A DNA stretch of 6,436 bases from Faecalibacterium prausnitzii. Its GTDB lineage: Bacteria > Bacillota > Clostridia > Oscillospirales > Ruminococcaceae. Position 1 is the stretch's first letter; the number at the start of each line of letters is the position of its first letter. The DNA lies in assembly GCA_002313795.1 (NCBI GenBank), contig DCCL01000059.1, positions 2,532 to 8,967 of the forward strand, in the 5' to 3' direction. Below are positions 1-5,508 of the stretch, piece by piece. The position numbers were made by a program, and so were the translations under genes. The notes under the pieces were generated by a model, which saw nothing but the letters and a program-made list of their open reading frames with translations, was not told the DNA's origin and did not search any database.

Positions 1-240
1 AAGATCCCCGATATCACGGTCATCACCCCCATCATGGGCAGCCGTGAGCCCAACGACCCCAGCATCACCAGCGCAATGCTGGCCGCAAAGATCCCCGGCT
101 CCGTGCTGGTGAACAGCCTGGAAGAGGCTGCCGACTGGGTGAAGAAGAATGCCCGGGAGGGCGATCTGGTCATCACGCTGGGCTGCGGCGATATCTACAA
201 GGCCAGCAAGATGATGGTTGCAGACGACAACAACAAGTAA
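1..240 (+). CDS. murC: UDP-N-acetylmuramate--L-alanine ligase (MurC), C-terminal end only
   Basis: Partial gene: the reading frame is open from base 1 and ends in TAA at 238-240, giving the last 79 residues of a protein that is normally about 450 residues long. MurC is a cytoplasmic Mur ligase that joins L-alanine to UDP-N-acetylmuramate using ATP, the first step of the peptidoglycan stem peptide. The visible part fits the end of the C-terminal domain: a strand followed by GSRE (residues 13-16), matching the 'IYGSRE/YAARE' element of Firmicutes MurC, and near the end GDLVITLGCGDIYK (residues 54-67), matching the family's 'GDLxLTxGAGDI' signature. Cys replaces the more usual Ala in that signature. 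The gene is followed at once by a terminator and by a convergent gene, so it is not in the uronate operon. MurC is preferred to other Mur ligases because of the GCGDIYK ending. Confidence 0.85.
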   Translation, partial: KIPDITVITPIMGSREPNDPSITSAMLAAKIPGSVLVNSLEEAADWVKKNAREGDLVITLGCGDIYKASKMMVADDNNK

Positions 241-255
241 ACTTCCAATAAAAAA

Positions 256-298
256 GCAAGAGCACCCCTGCGGAGAGCTTCCGCAGGGGTGCTTTTGT
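256..298 (+). terminator. Intrinsic terminator after murC, probably bidirectional
   Basis: A 14-bp perfect stem pairs 261-274 with 280-293 around a 5-base loop (GAGCT). It can extend to 256/298 through A-T, C-G and G-T pairs. The + strand has TTTT at 293-296, and a run of six A (250-255) on the other side gives a T-run on the - strand, so it could stop transcription from either direction. It begins 16 bases after the murC stop codon. Confidence 0.85.
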
Positions 299-307
299 CG
301 TAGCGGT

Positions 308-344
308 AAAAAAGAGGGGCCGCTGCAGATGCAGCGGCCCCTCT
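308..344 (-). terminator. Intrinsic terminator of uxaC
   Basis: A perfect 14-bp, G+C-rich stem pairs 313-326 with 331-344 around a 4-base loop. Reading the - strand, the stem runs straight into a T-run (the complement of six A at 308-313). It lies 16 bases past the uxaC stop codon. There is no T-run on the + strand side, so this hairpin is specific to the - strand. With the neighbouring hairpin it insulates two convergent genes. Confidence 0.9.
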
Positions 345-360
345 GGATGCTCAGAAGAGA

Positions 361-1794
361 TTACAGGTTGAAGTAGCGCTTTGCGTTGTCGAAGCAGATG
401 CCGCGGACGATCTTCTCCAGAGCCTTCTCATCATCGGGATACTCACCGTCTTCCACCCACTGGCCGATGAGGTTGCAGAGGATGCGGCGGAAGTAATCGT
501 GGCGGGTGTAGCTCAAGAAGCTGCGGCTGTCGGTCAGCATGCCGACGAAGTTGCCCAGCAGGCCCAGGTTGGCCAGGCTCTTCATCTGGTTCTCCATGCC
601 GATCTTCTGGTCGTTGAACCACCATGCGGAACCGTGCTGGATCTTGCCCGGGATCTCGCTATTCTGGAAGCAGCCCAGAATGGTGCCGATCTGCTCGTTG
701 TCAGCAGGATTCAGGCTGTAGATGATGGTCTTGGGGCACTCGTCGGTGTCGTTCAGAGCGCTGAGCAGGGCTGCGATCTGGCCGCCGCAGGTAGCGGTGT
801 TGATCATATCGAAGCCGGTATCGGGTCCCAGCAGGTTGTCCATCTTGCGGTTGACGCCGCGCAGGCAGTTGTAATGGAACTGCATGACGATGCCCAGACG
901 ATGGTACTGCTTGCCCAGATGGATGAGGATGTAGGTCTGGTACTTCTCAGCCTCTTCGGTGGTGCAGGGCTCACCGGCCATGACCTTCTGGTAGATGGCG
1001 TTGACCTCTTCCTTGGTGGCCTCACGGTAGGGGATGTAATCCAGACCGTGGTCGGAAGCACGGCAGCCCATCTCGGCGAAGAACTCGATGCGGTCGGTCA
1101 GAGCGCTGGTGACGCAGTCGATGCAGGCCAGCTTCTCCTTGCCGACGACCTTTGCCAGCTTGCCCATGTACTCAGCAAAGCCGGGCTTGTTGATGTTGAT
1201 GGCCTTGTCGGGACGGAAGGAAGGAGCCACGGTGAACTTGATGGTGGGGTCTTCCTTGATCTTCTTGTGCCAGTACAGGTCATCGATGGGGTCATCGGTG
1301 GTGCCGATGAAGGCCACGTTGCTCTGCTCGATGAGGCCGCGGACGGTCAGCTTGGGGTCATGCTGCAGCTTGTCGTTGCACAGGTTCCAGACTTCTTCAG
1401 CGGTGTCGCCGTTCAGGACGCCATCGTAGCCAAAGAAGGTGTGCAGCTCCAGGTTGGTCCAGTGGTACATCGGGTTGCCGATGGCCATGGGCAGAGCCTC
1501 AGCGAACTTCTGGAAGCGCTCACGGTCGGGCTTGTTACCGGTGATGTACTCCTCGGGCACGCCGTTGGAGCGCATGACGCGCCACTTGTAGTGGTCGCCG
1601 AAGTAGCTGCCGTCCGGGTTGCGGCCGCCCAGCCAGACCTGAGCGATGTTGTCGAAGCGGCGGTTCTCGTAGATCTCGCGGGGAGGAATGTGGCAGTGGT
1701 AATCGCAGATGGGCATACCCTCGGCGTAGTCGTGATACAGGTGCTGTGCGGTGGGCGACTGGAGCATGAACTCCTTATCCATAAATGCTTTCAT
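361..1794 (-). CDS. uxaC: Uronate isomerase UxaC (D-glucuronate/D-galacturonate isomerase)
   Basis: Cytoplasmic aldose-ketose isomerase of the amidohydrolase superfamily. It turns D-galacturonate into D-tagaturonate and D-glucuronate into D-fructuronate, the entry step of hexuronate catabolism. Numbered from the chosen start (477 residues, close to the family length of about 470), it shows DYHCHIPP at 31-38 with the metal-site pair H33/H35, DHYKWR at 67-72, TTDDP at 165-169, SDHGLD at 247-252, MQFH at 304-307, LLGPDTGFD at 321-329, GSAWWFND at 388-395 and the long family block GMLTDSRSFLSYTRH at 418-432. The start at 1794 is chosen because AAGGAG lies 8 bases upstream (1803-1808) and because the N-terminus from MKAF aligns with known UxaC. 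The in-frame ATG at 1821 would add nine residues, has no ribosome site, and would put the Shine-Dalgarno inside the gene. It is divergent from uxaB and ends in its own terminator. Relative to the E. coli protein from memory, there are extra residues between WLGG and DHYKW (58-66). Confidence 0.96.
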   Translation of the reverse strand: MKAFMDKEFMLQSPTAQHLYHDYAEGMPICDYHCHIPPREIYENRRFDNIAQVWLGGRNPDGSYFGDHYKWRVMRSNGVPEEYITGNKPDRERFQKFAEALPMAIGNPMYHWTNLELHTFFGYDGVLNGDTAEEVWNLCNDKLQHDPKLTVRGLIEQSNVAFIGTTDDPIDDLYWHKKIKEDPTIKFTVAPSFRPDKAININKPGFAEYMGKLAKVVGKEKLACIDCVTSALTDRIEFFAEMGCRASDHGLDYIPYREATKEEVNAIYQKVMAGEPCTTEEAEKYQTYILIHLGKQYHRLGIVMQFHYNCLRGVNRKMDNLLGPDTGFDMINTATCGGQIAALLSALNDTDECPKTIIYSLNPADNEQIGTILGCFQNSEIPGKIQHGSAWWFNDQKIGMENQMKSLANLGLLGNFVGMLTDSRSFLSYTRHDYFRRILCNLIGQWVEDGEYPDDEKALEKIVRGICFDNAKRYFNL

Positions 1795-1802
1795 GGTCAG
1801 AA

Positions 1803-1808
1803 CTCCTT
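1803..1808 (-). promoter_or_regulatory. Ribosome binding site that sets the uxaC start
   Basis: AAGGAG on the - strand, 8 bases before the ATG at 1794. It lies downstream of the alternative ATG at 1821, so it argues for the shorter protein. Confidence 0.85.
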
Positions 1809-1858
1809 TTTCAATGGTCATGACGGATTCAACATTCTTTAATAAAGCGGAGGTGCGG

Positions 1859-1879
1859 GCCTGTTCCGTGCAAACAGGC
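1859..1879 (-). other. Small hairpin in the uxaC leader
   Basis: A 7-bp perfect inverted repeat pairs 1859-1865 (GCCTGTT) with 1873-1879 (AACAGGC) around a 7-base loop. If transcription starts at the - strand promoter described here (near 1886), this lies at the very 5' end of the leader. It is not followed by a T-run, so it is more likely a 5' mRNA-stabilising or regulatory stem than a terminator. It may have no function. Confidence 0.4.
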
Positions 1880-1892
1880 TGTACCCGTCTTT

Positions 1893-1921
1893 AGTATACC
1901 GGAAATCTCCGATGTATACAA
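1893..1921 (-). promoter_or_regulatory. Promoter of uxaC
   Basis: On the - strand, -35 TTGTAT (1916-1921), a 17-base spacer, and -10 TATACT (1893-1898). Predicted start of transcription is near 1886, giving a leader of about 90 bases. The -35 box sits inside one GTATAC-core palindrome and the -10 box overlaps another, so a bound repressor would cover both boxes. Confidence 0.65.
1912..1921. promoter_or_regulatory. Putative operator on the uxaC promoter
   Basis: ATGTATACAA differs from the palindrome at 2026-2035 (TTGTATACAA) at one base. It covers the -35 box of uxaC. The GTATAC core flanked by T and A resembles operators of GntR/FadR-type regulators, including the E. coli uronate repressors ExuR and UxuR, whose sites also centre on GTATAC. 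Which regulator binds here is inferred; none is encoded in the window. Confidence 0.5.
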
Positions 1922-2016
1922 CTGAAAAACTGCCCAAAATTCTTGCGCGGACTTGTACAATTCGCTGGTTTTTATAAAAATGGCCTCTTCCCGGGTAAAA
2001 AACTGTTAAGAACCAC

Positions 2017-2046
2017 TTGACTTATTTGTATACAACAGCATAAAAT
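2017..2046 (+). promoter_or_regulatory. Promoter of the uxaB-uxaA operon
   Basis: -35 TTGACT (2017-2022), an 18-base spacer, and -10 TAAAAT (2041-2046). Five of six bases match consensus in each box. Transcription would start near 2053, leaving a leader of about 65 bases before uxaB, which contains a short CACG/CGTG stem at 2062-2072. Confidence 0.7.
2026..2035. promoter_or_regulatory. Putative operator in the uxaB promoter spacer
   Basis: TTGTATACAA is a perfect 10-bp palindrome located entirely between the -35 and -10 boxes, the usual place for a site where a repressor blocks RNA polymerase. It has a near-identical partner at 1912-1921 on the divergent promoter, centred 114 bp away. Its form fits a GntR/FadR-type site; the binding protein is inferred. 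Confidence 0.55.
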
Positions 2047-2117
2047 AGAAGCAGAGAAGGGCACGGCCCGTGGCCGCCCCGTAAAAGGCAAAGCAATTTT
2101 TAAAAGGAGACACTCAA

Positions 2118-3632
2118 ATGGAGACTTTGAATTACAAGGTTCTGGAAGGCACTGGCTACAACGGCTACATCCTCAAGGATGCTCCCGTCAAGGTGATGCA
2201 GTTCGGCGAAGGCAACTTCCTGCGTGCATTCGTGGATTACTTCATTGATATCGCCAACGAGAAGGCTGGTTTCAACGGCAAGGTGAAGCTGGTGCAGCCC
2301 ATCGCAAACTTCCCCCAGATGGCAGACTGGATCAACGAGCAGGAGGGCCTGTACACCCTGTACCTGCGCGGCAGCGAGAAGGGCAAGAAGGTTGATCTGA
2401 AGCGGGTCATCTCCTGCGTGCACGACTGTGTCTGCCCCTACAACGAGGGCAAGTGGGACGAAGTGCTGGCTCTGGCCCGCTCTGAGGATTTGGAGATCGT
2501 TGTGTCCAACACCACCGAGGCCGGCATCGCCTACACCCAGGGTGACAGCCAGTTCGACCAGGTGCCCCCCAACAGCTTCCCTGCAAAGCTGACCCGCGTG
2601 CTGTTTGAGCGCTACACTGCATTCAAGGGCGCTGCTGATAAGGGTCTGGTCATCCTGAGCTGCGAGCTCATCGACAACAACGGCAAGGAGCTGCAGAAGT
2701 GCTGCAACAACTACGCCAAGGACTGGAACCTGGATCCCGCCTTCATTGACTGGATGAACAACGCCAACACCTTCTGCTCCACTCTGGTGGACCGCATCGT
2801 TCCGGGCCGCATCCGTGACCCGAAGGAGCTGGCTGCTCTGGAAGAGGCCAACGGCTACACCGATAAGGCTCTGGACGTGGGCGAAGTCTTCGGCGTCTGG
2901 GTCATCGAGGGCCCTGCCGGTCTGGAGGACAAGCTGCCGTTCAAGAAGGCTGGCGTCAATGTCATGGTCGTGCCCGATGTCACCCCCTACAAGAAGCGCA
3001 AGGTCCGCATCCTGAACGGTGCACACACCGGCTTCGTTCTGGGCGCATATCTGGCCGGCTTCGATATCGTGCGTGACTGCATGCACAACGACACCATCCG
3101 CGGCTTCATGAACAAGATGCTGCACGAGGAGATCATCCCCACCCTGCCTCTGGACAAGAAGGATCTGGAAGAGTTCGCTTCTGCTGTGGAAGACCGCTTC
3201 AACAACCCCTTCGTCAACCACGAGCTGATGAGCATCTCCCTGAACTCCACCTCCAAGTGGAAGGCCCGCAACATGCCTTCCTTCCTGGCCTATATCGAGG
3301 AGCAGAAGAAGCTGCCCAAGTGCCTGACCATGAGCCTGGCCGCTTATATCGCCTTCTACTCCAACGACATCCAGGAGCGCACTGCCGACGGCCTGATCTG
3401 CAAGCGCCCGGCCGGCAACACCTATAAGATCCAGGATGACGCATGGGCTCTGGACTTCTACTATGCACACAAGGACGACACCCCCGCTCAGCTGGTGCAC
3501 GCTGTGCTGTCCAACACCCAGATGTGGGATCAGGACCTGACCAAGATCGAGGGTCTGGAGGCTGCCGTGGTGGCAGACCTCGAGCTCATCCGCACGCAGG
3601 GTGCAGAGGCTGCCTACAAGAGCTGCCTGTAA
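2118..3632 (+). CDS. uxaB: Tagaturonate reductase (altronate oxidoreductase) UxaB
   Basis: Cytoplasmic NAD-dependent reductase that converts D-tagaturonate to D-altronate, the second step of galacturonate breakdown. The 504 residues belong to the polyol-specific long-chain (mannitol) dehydrogenase family; E. coli UxaB is slightly shorter. The N-terminal nucleotide-binding part holds MQFGEGNFLRAF at 27-38, followed by SNTTEAGI at 130-137 and CELIDNNG at 182-189. FCSTLVDRIV (219-228) begins the substrate side. The catalytic motif K-x4-N-x2-H is present as K295, N300 and H303 in KVRILNGAHT. EEIIP (337-341) and FASAVEDRF (353-361) also match UxaB. The start has AAAAGGAGA at 2102-2110, 7 bases before the ATG. 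Tagaturonate reductase is favoured over fructuronate reductase (UxuB) by these motifs and by the uxaA neighbour; activity on fructuronate cannot be excluded from sequence. Codon choice is strongly biased, suggesting high expression. Confidence 0.94.
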   Translation: METLNYKVLEGTGYNGYILKDAPVKVMQFGEGNFLRAFVDYFIDIANEKAGFNGKVKLVQPIANFPQMADWINEQEGLYTLYLRGSEKGKKVDLKRVISCVHDCVCPYNEGKWDEVLALARSEDLEIVVSNTTEAGIAYTQGDSQFDQVPPNSFPAKLTRVLFERYTAFKGAADKGLVILSCELIDNNGKELQKCCNNYAKDWNLDPAFIDWMNNANTFCSTLVDRIVPGRIRDPKELAALEEANGYTDKALDVGEVFGVWVIEGPAGLEDKLPFKKAGVNVMVVPDVTPYKKRKVRILNGAHTGFVLGAYLAGFDIVRDCMHNDTIRGFMNKMLHEEIIPTLPLDKKDLEEFASAVEDRFNNPFVNHELMSISLNSTSKWKARNMPSFLAYIEEQKKLPKCLTMSLAAYIAFYSNDIQERTADGLICKRPAGNTYKIQDDAWALDFYYAHKDDTPAQLVHAVLSNTQMWDQDLTKIEGLEAAVVADLELIRTQGAEAAYKSCL

Positions 3633-3652
3633 GCTTACAGAATAACATTCCC

Positions 3653-3700
3653 GCACAAAAGAGGGCTGCTGCTCTGGGCAGCAGCCCTTTTGTGCTTTTT
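3653..3700 (+). terminator. Strong hairpin with T-run between uxaB and uxaA
   Basis: The core stem pairs 3663-3672 with 3678-3687 (10 bp, loop TCTGG). After a two-base bulge (GA, 3661-3662) it continues as an 8-bp outer stem, GCACAAAA (3653-3660) with TTTTGTGC (3688-3695), followed by TTTTT at 3696-3700. This is a textbook intrinsic terminator by shape, but it sits inside what looks like an operon: the uxaA start is 23 bases further on and I see no promoter in between. It may be a leaky terminator or a 3'-end processing or stability element that lowers uxaA relative to uxaB. Confidence 0.8.
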
Positions 3701-3723
3701 CAGAGTCAATAAGGAGAATTACT

Positions 3724-5214
3724 ATGCCGCAGGCGATCCATATCAGCCCCATCGACAACGTTGTTGTCGCCCTGCATCCCATTGCCAAGGGCACCCTCGT
3801 GGAAGTGGACGGTCTCGCCGTCACCGCTCTGGAGGATATCCCTCAGGGCCACAAGATGGCCGTGAAGCCCATCAAGAACGGCGAGAACGTCATCAAGTAC
3901 GGCTTCCCTATCGGCCATGCCACTGCAGATGTCGAGCCGGGCACCTGGATGCACACCCACAATGTCCACACCAACCTGTCCGGTGAGGTGGAGTACAGCT
4001 ATAACCCTGCCCCCGACCTGGGCCCGCTGCCCAGAGTAGAGCCGGAGACCTTCATGGGCTTCCGCCGCAAGGATGGCCGCGCTGCCATCCGCAATGAGAT
4101 CTGGATCATTCCCACCGTCGGCTGTGTCAATGACATCGCCAAGAAGATGGTGGCCGACAATCAGGATCTCGTCACCGGCTCCATCGAGGGCCTGTACACC
4201 TTTACCCATCCCTTCGGATGCAGCCAGACCGGCCACGACCACGCACAGACCCGCAAGCTGCTGGCCGCTCTGGTCCGTCACCCCAATGCTGCCGCCGTTC
4301 TGGTGCTGCACCTGGGCTGCGAGAACCTGCAGCACGACCAGTTCGTGAAGGAGCTGGGCGACTATGACCACGACCGCGTGAAGTTCCTGACCTGTCAGGA
4401 CGTGGACGACGAATTTGCCGCCGCCCGCGATATCCTGAAGGAGCTGGCTGCTTACGCCGGCCAGTTCAAGCGGGAACCCATCCCCGTCAGCGAGCTGGTG
4501 GTGGGTATGAAGTGCGGCGGCTCCGACGGCCTGTCCGGCATCACCGCCAACCCCACCATCGGCCGCTTCTCCGACATGCTGGGCCAGCGGGGCGGCTCCA
4601 CCGTCCTGACCGAGGTGCCCGAGATGTTCGGCGCTGAGGGCTTCCTGATGGATCGCTGCATCAACCACGATGTCTTTGTCAAGGCCGAGAAGATGATCAA
4701 CGGCTTCAAGGAGTATTTCATCAGCCACAATGAGGTGGTCTACGACAACCCCTCTCCGGGCAACAAGGCTGGCGGCATCACCACGCTGGAAGACAAGAGC
4801 TGCGGCTGCGTCCAGAAGGGCGGCACTGCCCCCATCATGGACGTCATCGGCTACGGTGATCCTGTCGTGACCAAGGGCCTGAATATGCTCTACGGCCCCG
4901 GCAACGATCTGGTGTCCGCCACCGCCATGACGGCTGCAGGCGCTCACCTCATCCTGTTCTCCACCGGCCGCGGCACTCCGTTCTCCGCTCCGGCTCCCAC
5001 CCTGAAGATCTCCACCAACACCCCGTTGGCAGAGAAGAAGTCCGGCTGGATCGATTTCAACACCGGCGTCATCGCGGACGGTGAGAAGACCATCGACGAG
5101 TCTGCAAAGGACCTGCTGAATCTGGTCATCCGCGTGGCCAGCGGCGAGCAGACCAAGGCCGAGAAGCACGGCTTCCGCGAGATCTCCATCTTCAAAGACG
5201 GCGTCGTGCTGTAA
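3724..5214 (+). CDS. uxaA: Altronate dehydratase UxaA
   Basis: Cytoplasmic metal-dependent dehydratase that removes water from D-altronate to give 2-keto-3-deoxy-D-gluconate, the third step of galacturonate breakdown. It is 496 residues, essentially the length of E. coli UxaA. The N-terminal SAF domain spans about 10-85, including IAKGTLVEVDG (20-30), the Gly-rich turn around IPQGHK (39-44) and the His-rich end HTHNVHT (77-83). A linker leads to the dehydratase body, which opens with GFRRKDGRAAIRN (112-124). Other family landmarks are HPFGCSQTG (162-170), LHLGCEN (195-201), GMKCGGSDGLSGITANP (261-277), DKSCGCVQKGG (357-367) and FSTGRGTPF (412-420). The conserved Cys residues (C166, C199, C264, C360, C362) and the His cluster are candidate metal ligands; I have not assigned them individually. 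AAGGAG at 3711-3716 lies 7 bases before the ATG. It follows uxaB in the same direction, with a hairpin between them. Confidence 0.95.
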   Translation: MPQAIHISPIDNVVVALHPIAKGTLVEVDGLAVTALEDIPQGHKMAVKPIKNGENVIKYGFPIGHATADVEPGTWMHTHNVHTNLSGEVEYSYNPAPDLGPLPRVEPETFMGFRRKDGRAAIRNEIWIIPTVGCVNDIAKKMVADNQDLVTGSIEGLYTFTHPFGCSQTGHDHAQTRKLLAALVRHPNAAAVLVLHLGCENLQHDQFVKELGDYDHDRVKFLTCQDVDDEFAAARDILKELAAYAGQFKREPIPVSELVVGMKCGGSDGLSGITANPTIGRFSDMLGQRGGSTVLTEVPEMFGAEGFLMDRCINHDVFVKAEKMINGFKEYFISHNEVVYDNPSPGNKAGGITTLEDKSCGCVQKGGTAPIMDVIGYGDPVVTKGLNMLYGPGNDLVSATAMTAAGAHLILFSTGRGTPFSAPAPTLKISTNTPLAEKKSGWIDFNTGVIADGEKTIDESAKDLLNLVIRVASGEQTKAEKHGFREISIFKDGVVL

Positions 5215-5236
5215 CTGAAAATCGCGTGTCGCAAAA

Positions 5237-5318
5237 CAGCCGCCTCTGAAAGGGCCCAGCGTTTATCTTTGTGACCAGAACAGAGGCTGCTGAGCGGTTT
5301 TGCCGCCCGGCGGCCTCT
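5237..5318 (+). other. Competing hairpins after uxaA; possible terminator or attenuator
   Basis: Arm B (5281-5292) can pair with arm A upstream (5237-5248, 11 of 12 positions) or with arm C downstream (5308-5318, 11 positions counting two G-T pairs). The B:C form also carries an inner stem, 5294-5297 with 5303-5306, and is followed by a short TTTAT, so it looks like a weak intrinsic terminator. The two folds cannot exist together. I infer partial termination between uxaA and the next two genes. No recognised riboswitch motif or leader peptide is visible, so regulation by this switch is only a possibility. Confidence 0.4.
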
Positions 5319-5349
5319 TTATGCGTGAAAATACGGAAAGGAGTATGGA

Positions 5350-5505
5350 ATGGCAGATAGAATGCTGCTTTTTACACTGCTGATCTATGCAGCGGTGCTC
5401 TGCATCCTTGTGCGTGTTATAAAATACCTCATCCGCTACGGCATCGATTACTATTTCGAAAAACTGGCGGAATATCAGAAAAACCAGAAAAATATGGAGG
5501 ACTGA
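5350..5505 (+). CDS. Small single-pass membrane protein of 51 residues, function unknown
   Basis: An open frame ATG...TGA encoding 51 residues. AAAGGAG at 5337-5343 lies 6 bases before the ATG at 5350; the overlapping ATG at 5345 is too close to that site and reads only 12 codons. The protein has a short N-terminus (MADR), a hydrophobic stretch from about residue 5 to 24 able to span the membrane, then basic residues (R22, K25, R29) and a charged, polar tail rich in Lys, Glu, Gln and Asn (36-51). By the positive-inside rule the tail should be cytoplasmic. The stop is 3 bases before the epimerase start, and the epimerase ribosome site lies inside this gene's last codons, so translation is probably coupled. 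Its base composition is clearly more A+T-rich than its neighbours. I do not recognise a family; a role as a small accessory subunit or regulator of a membrane partner would be guesswork. Confidence 0.7.
   Translation: MADRMLLFTLLIYAAVLCILVRVIKYLIRYGIDYYFEKLAEYQKNQKNMED
5496..5500 (+). promoter_or_regulatory. Ribosome binding site of the epimerase inside the small ORF
   Basis: GGAGG in the Met-Glu-Asp end of the 51-residue ORF, 8 bases before the ATG at 5509. This placement supports both the start choice and translational coupling of the two genes. Confidence 0.75.
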
Positions 5506-5508
5506 ACT

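Noticed and set aside
1795..1821. Nine-residue N-terminal extension of UxaC from the ATG at 1821
   Set aside because: There is no Shine-Dalgarno before that ATG, while a strong one lies inside the extension, correctly spaced for the Met at 1794, and homologues begin at that point.
499..1842. Long + strand frame of 447 codons opposite uxaC
   Set aside because: Shadow of uxaC. Every diagnostic motif is on the - strand, and the product is a repetitive Val/Ala/Asp/Gly sequence without known motifs.
1969..1980. A/T palindrome TTTTTATAAAAA as an operator
   Set aside because: Simple T-run/A-run sequence is common in promoter regions, and it shares nothing with the GTATAC-core repeats. It is noted only as a possible -10 element.
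1861..2117. Catabolite-repression (cre/CcpA) site or riboswitch in the divergent region
   Set aside because: I searched by eye for the cre pattern and for a structured leader and found no convincing match; the leader hairpins are short.
2100..3824. Long antisense open frame of 574 codons across uxaB
   Set aside because: It mirrors a strongly conserved gene. Codons whose complements are stops (TTA, CTA, TCA) are rare in these G+C-rich genes, so antisense frames stay open. The predicted protein is a Val/Leu/Gly/His-rich sequence with no recognisable domain.
3706..5169. Long antisense open frame of 487 codons across uxaA
   Set aside because: Same cause as over uxaB: a codon-bias shadow with low-complexity hydrophobic composition.
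5345..5383. ATG at 5345 as a start for the small gene
   Set aside because: It is only one base from the ribosome site and reaches a stop after 12 codons; the ATG at 5350 has proper spacing and a longer frame.
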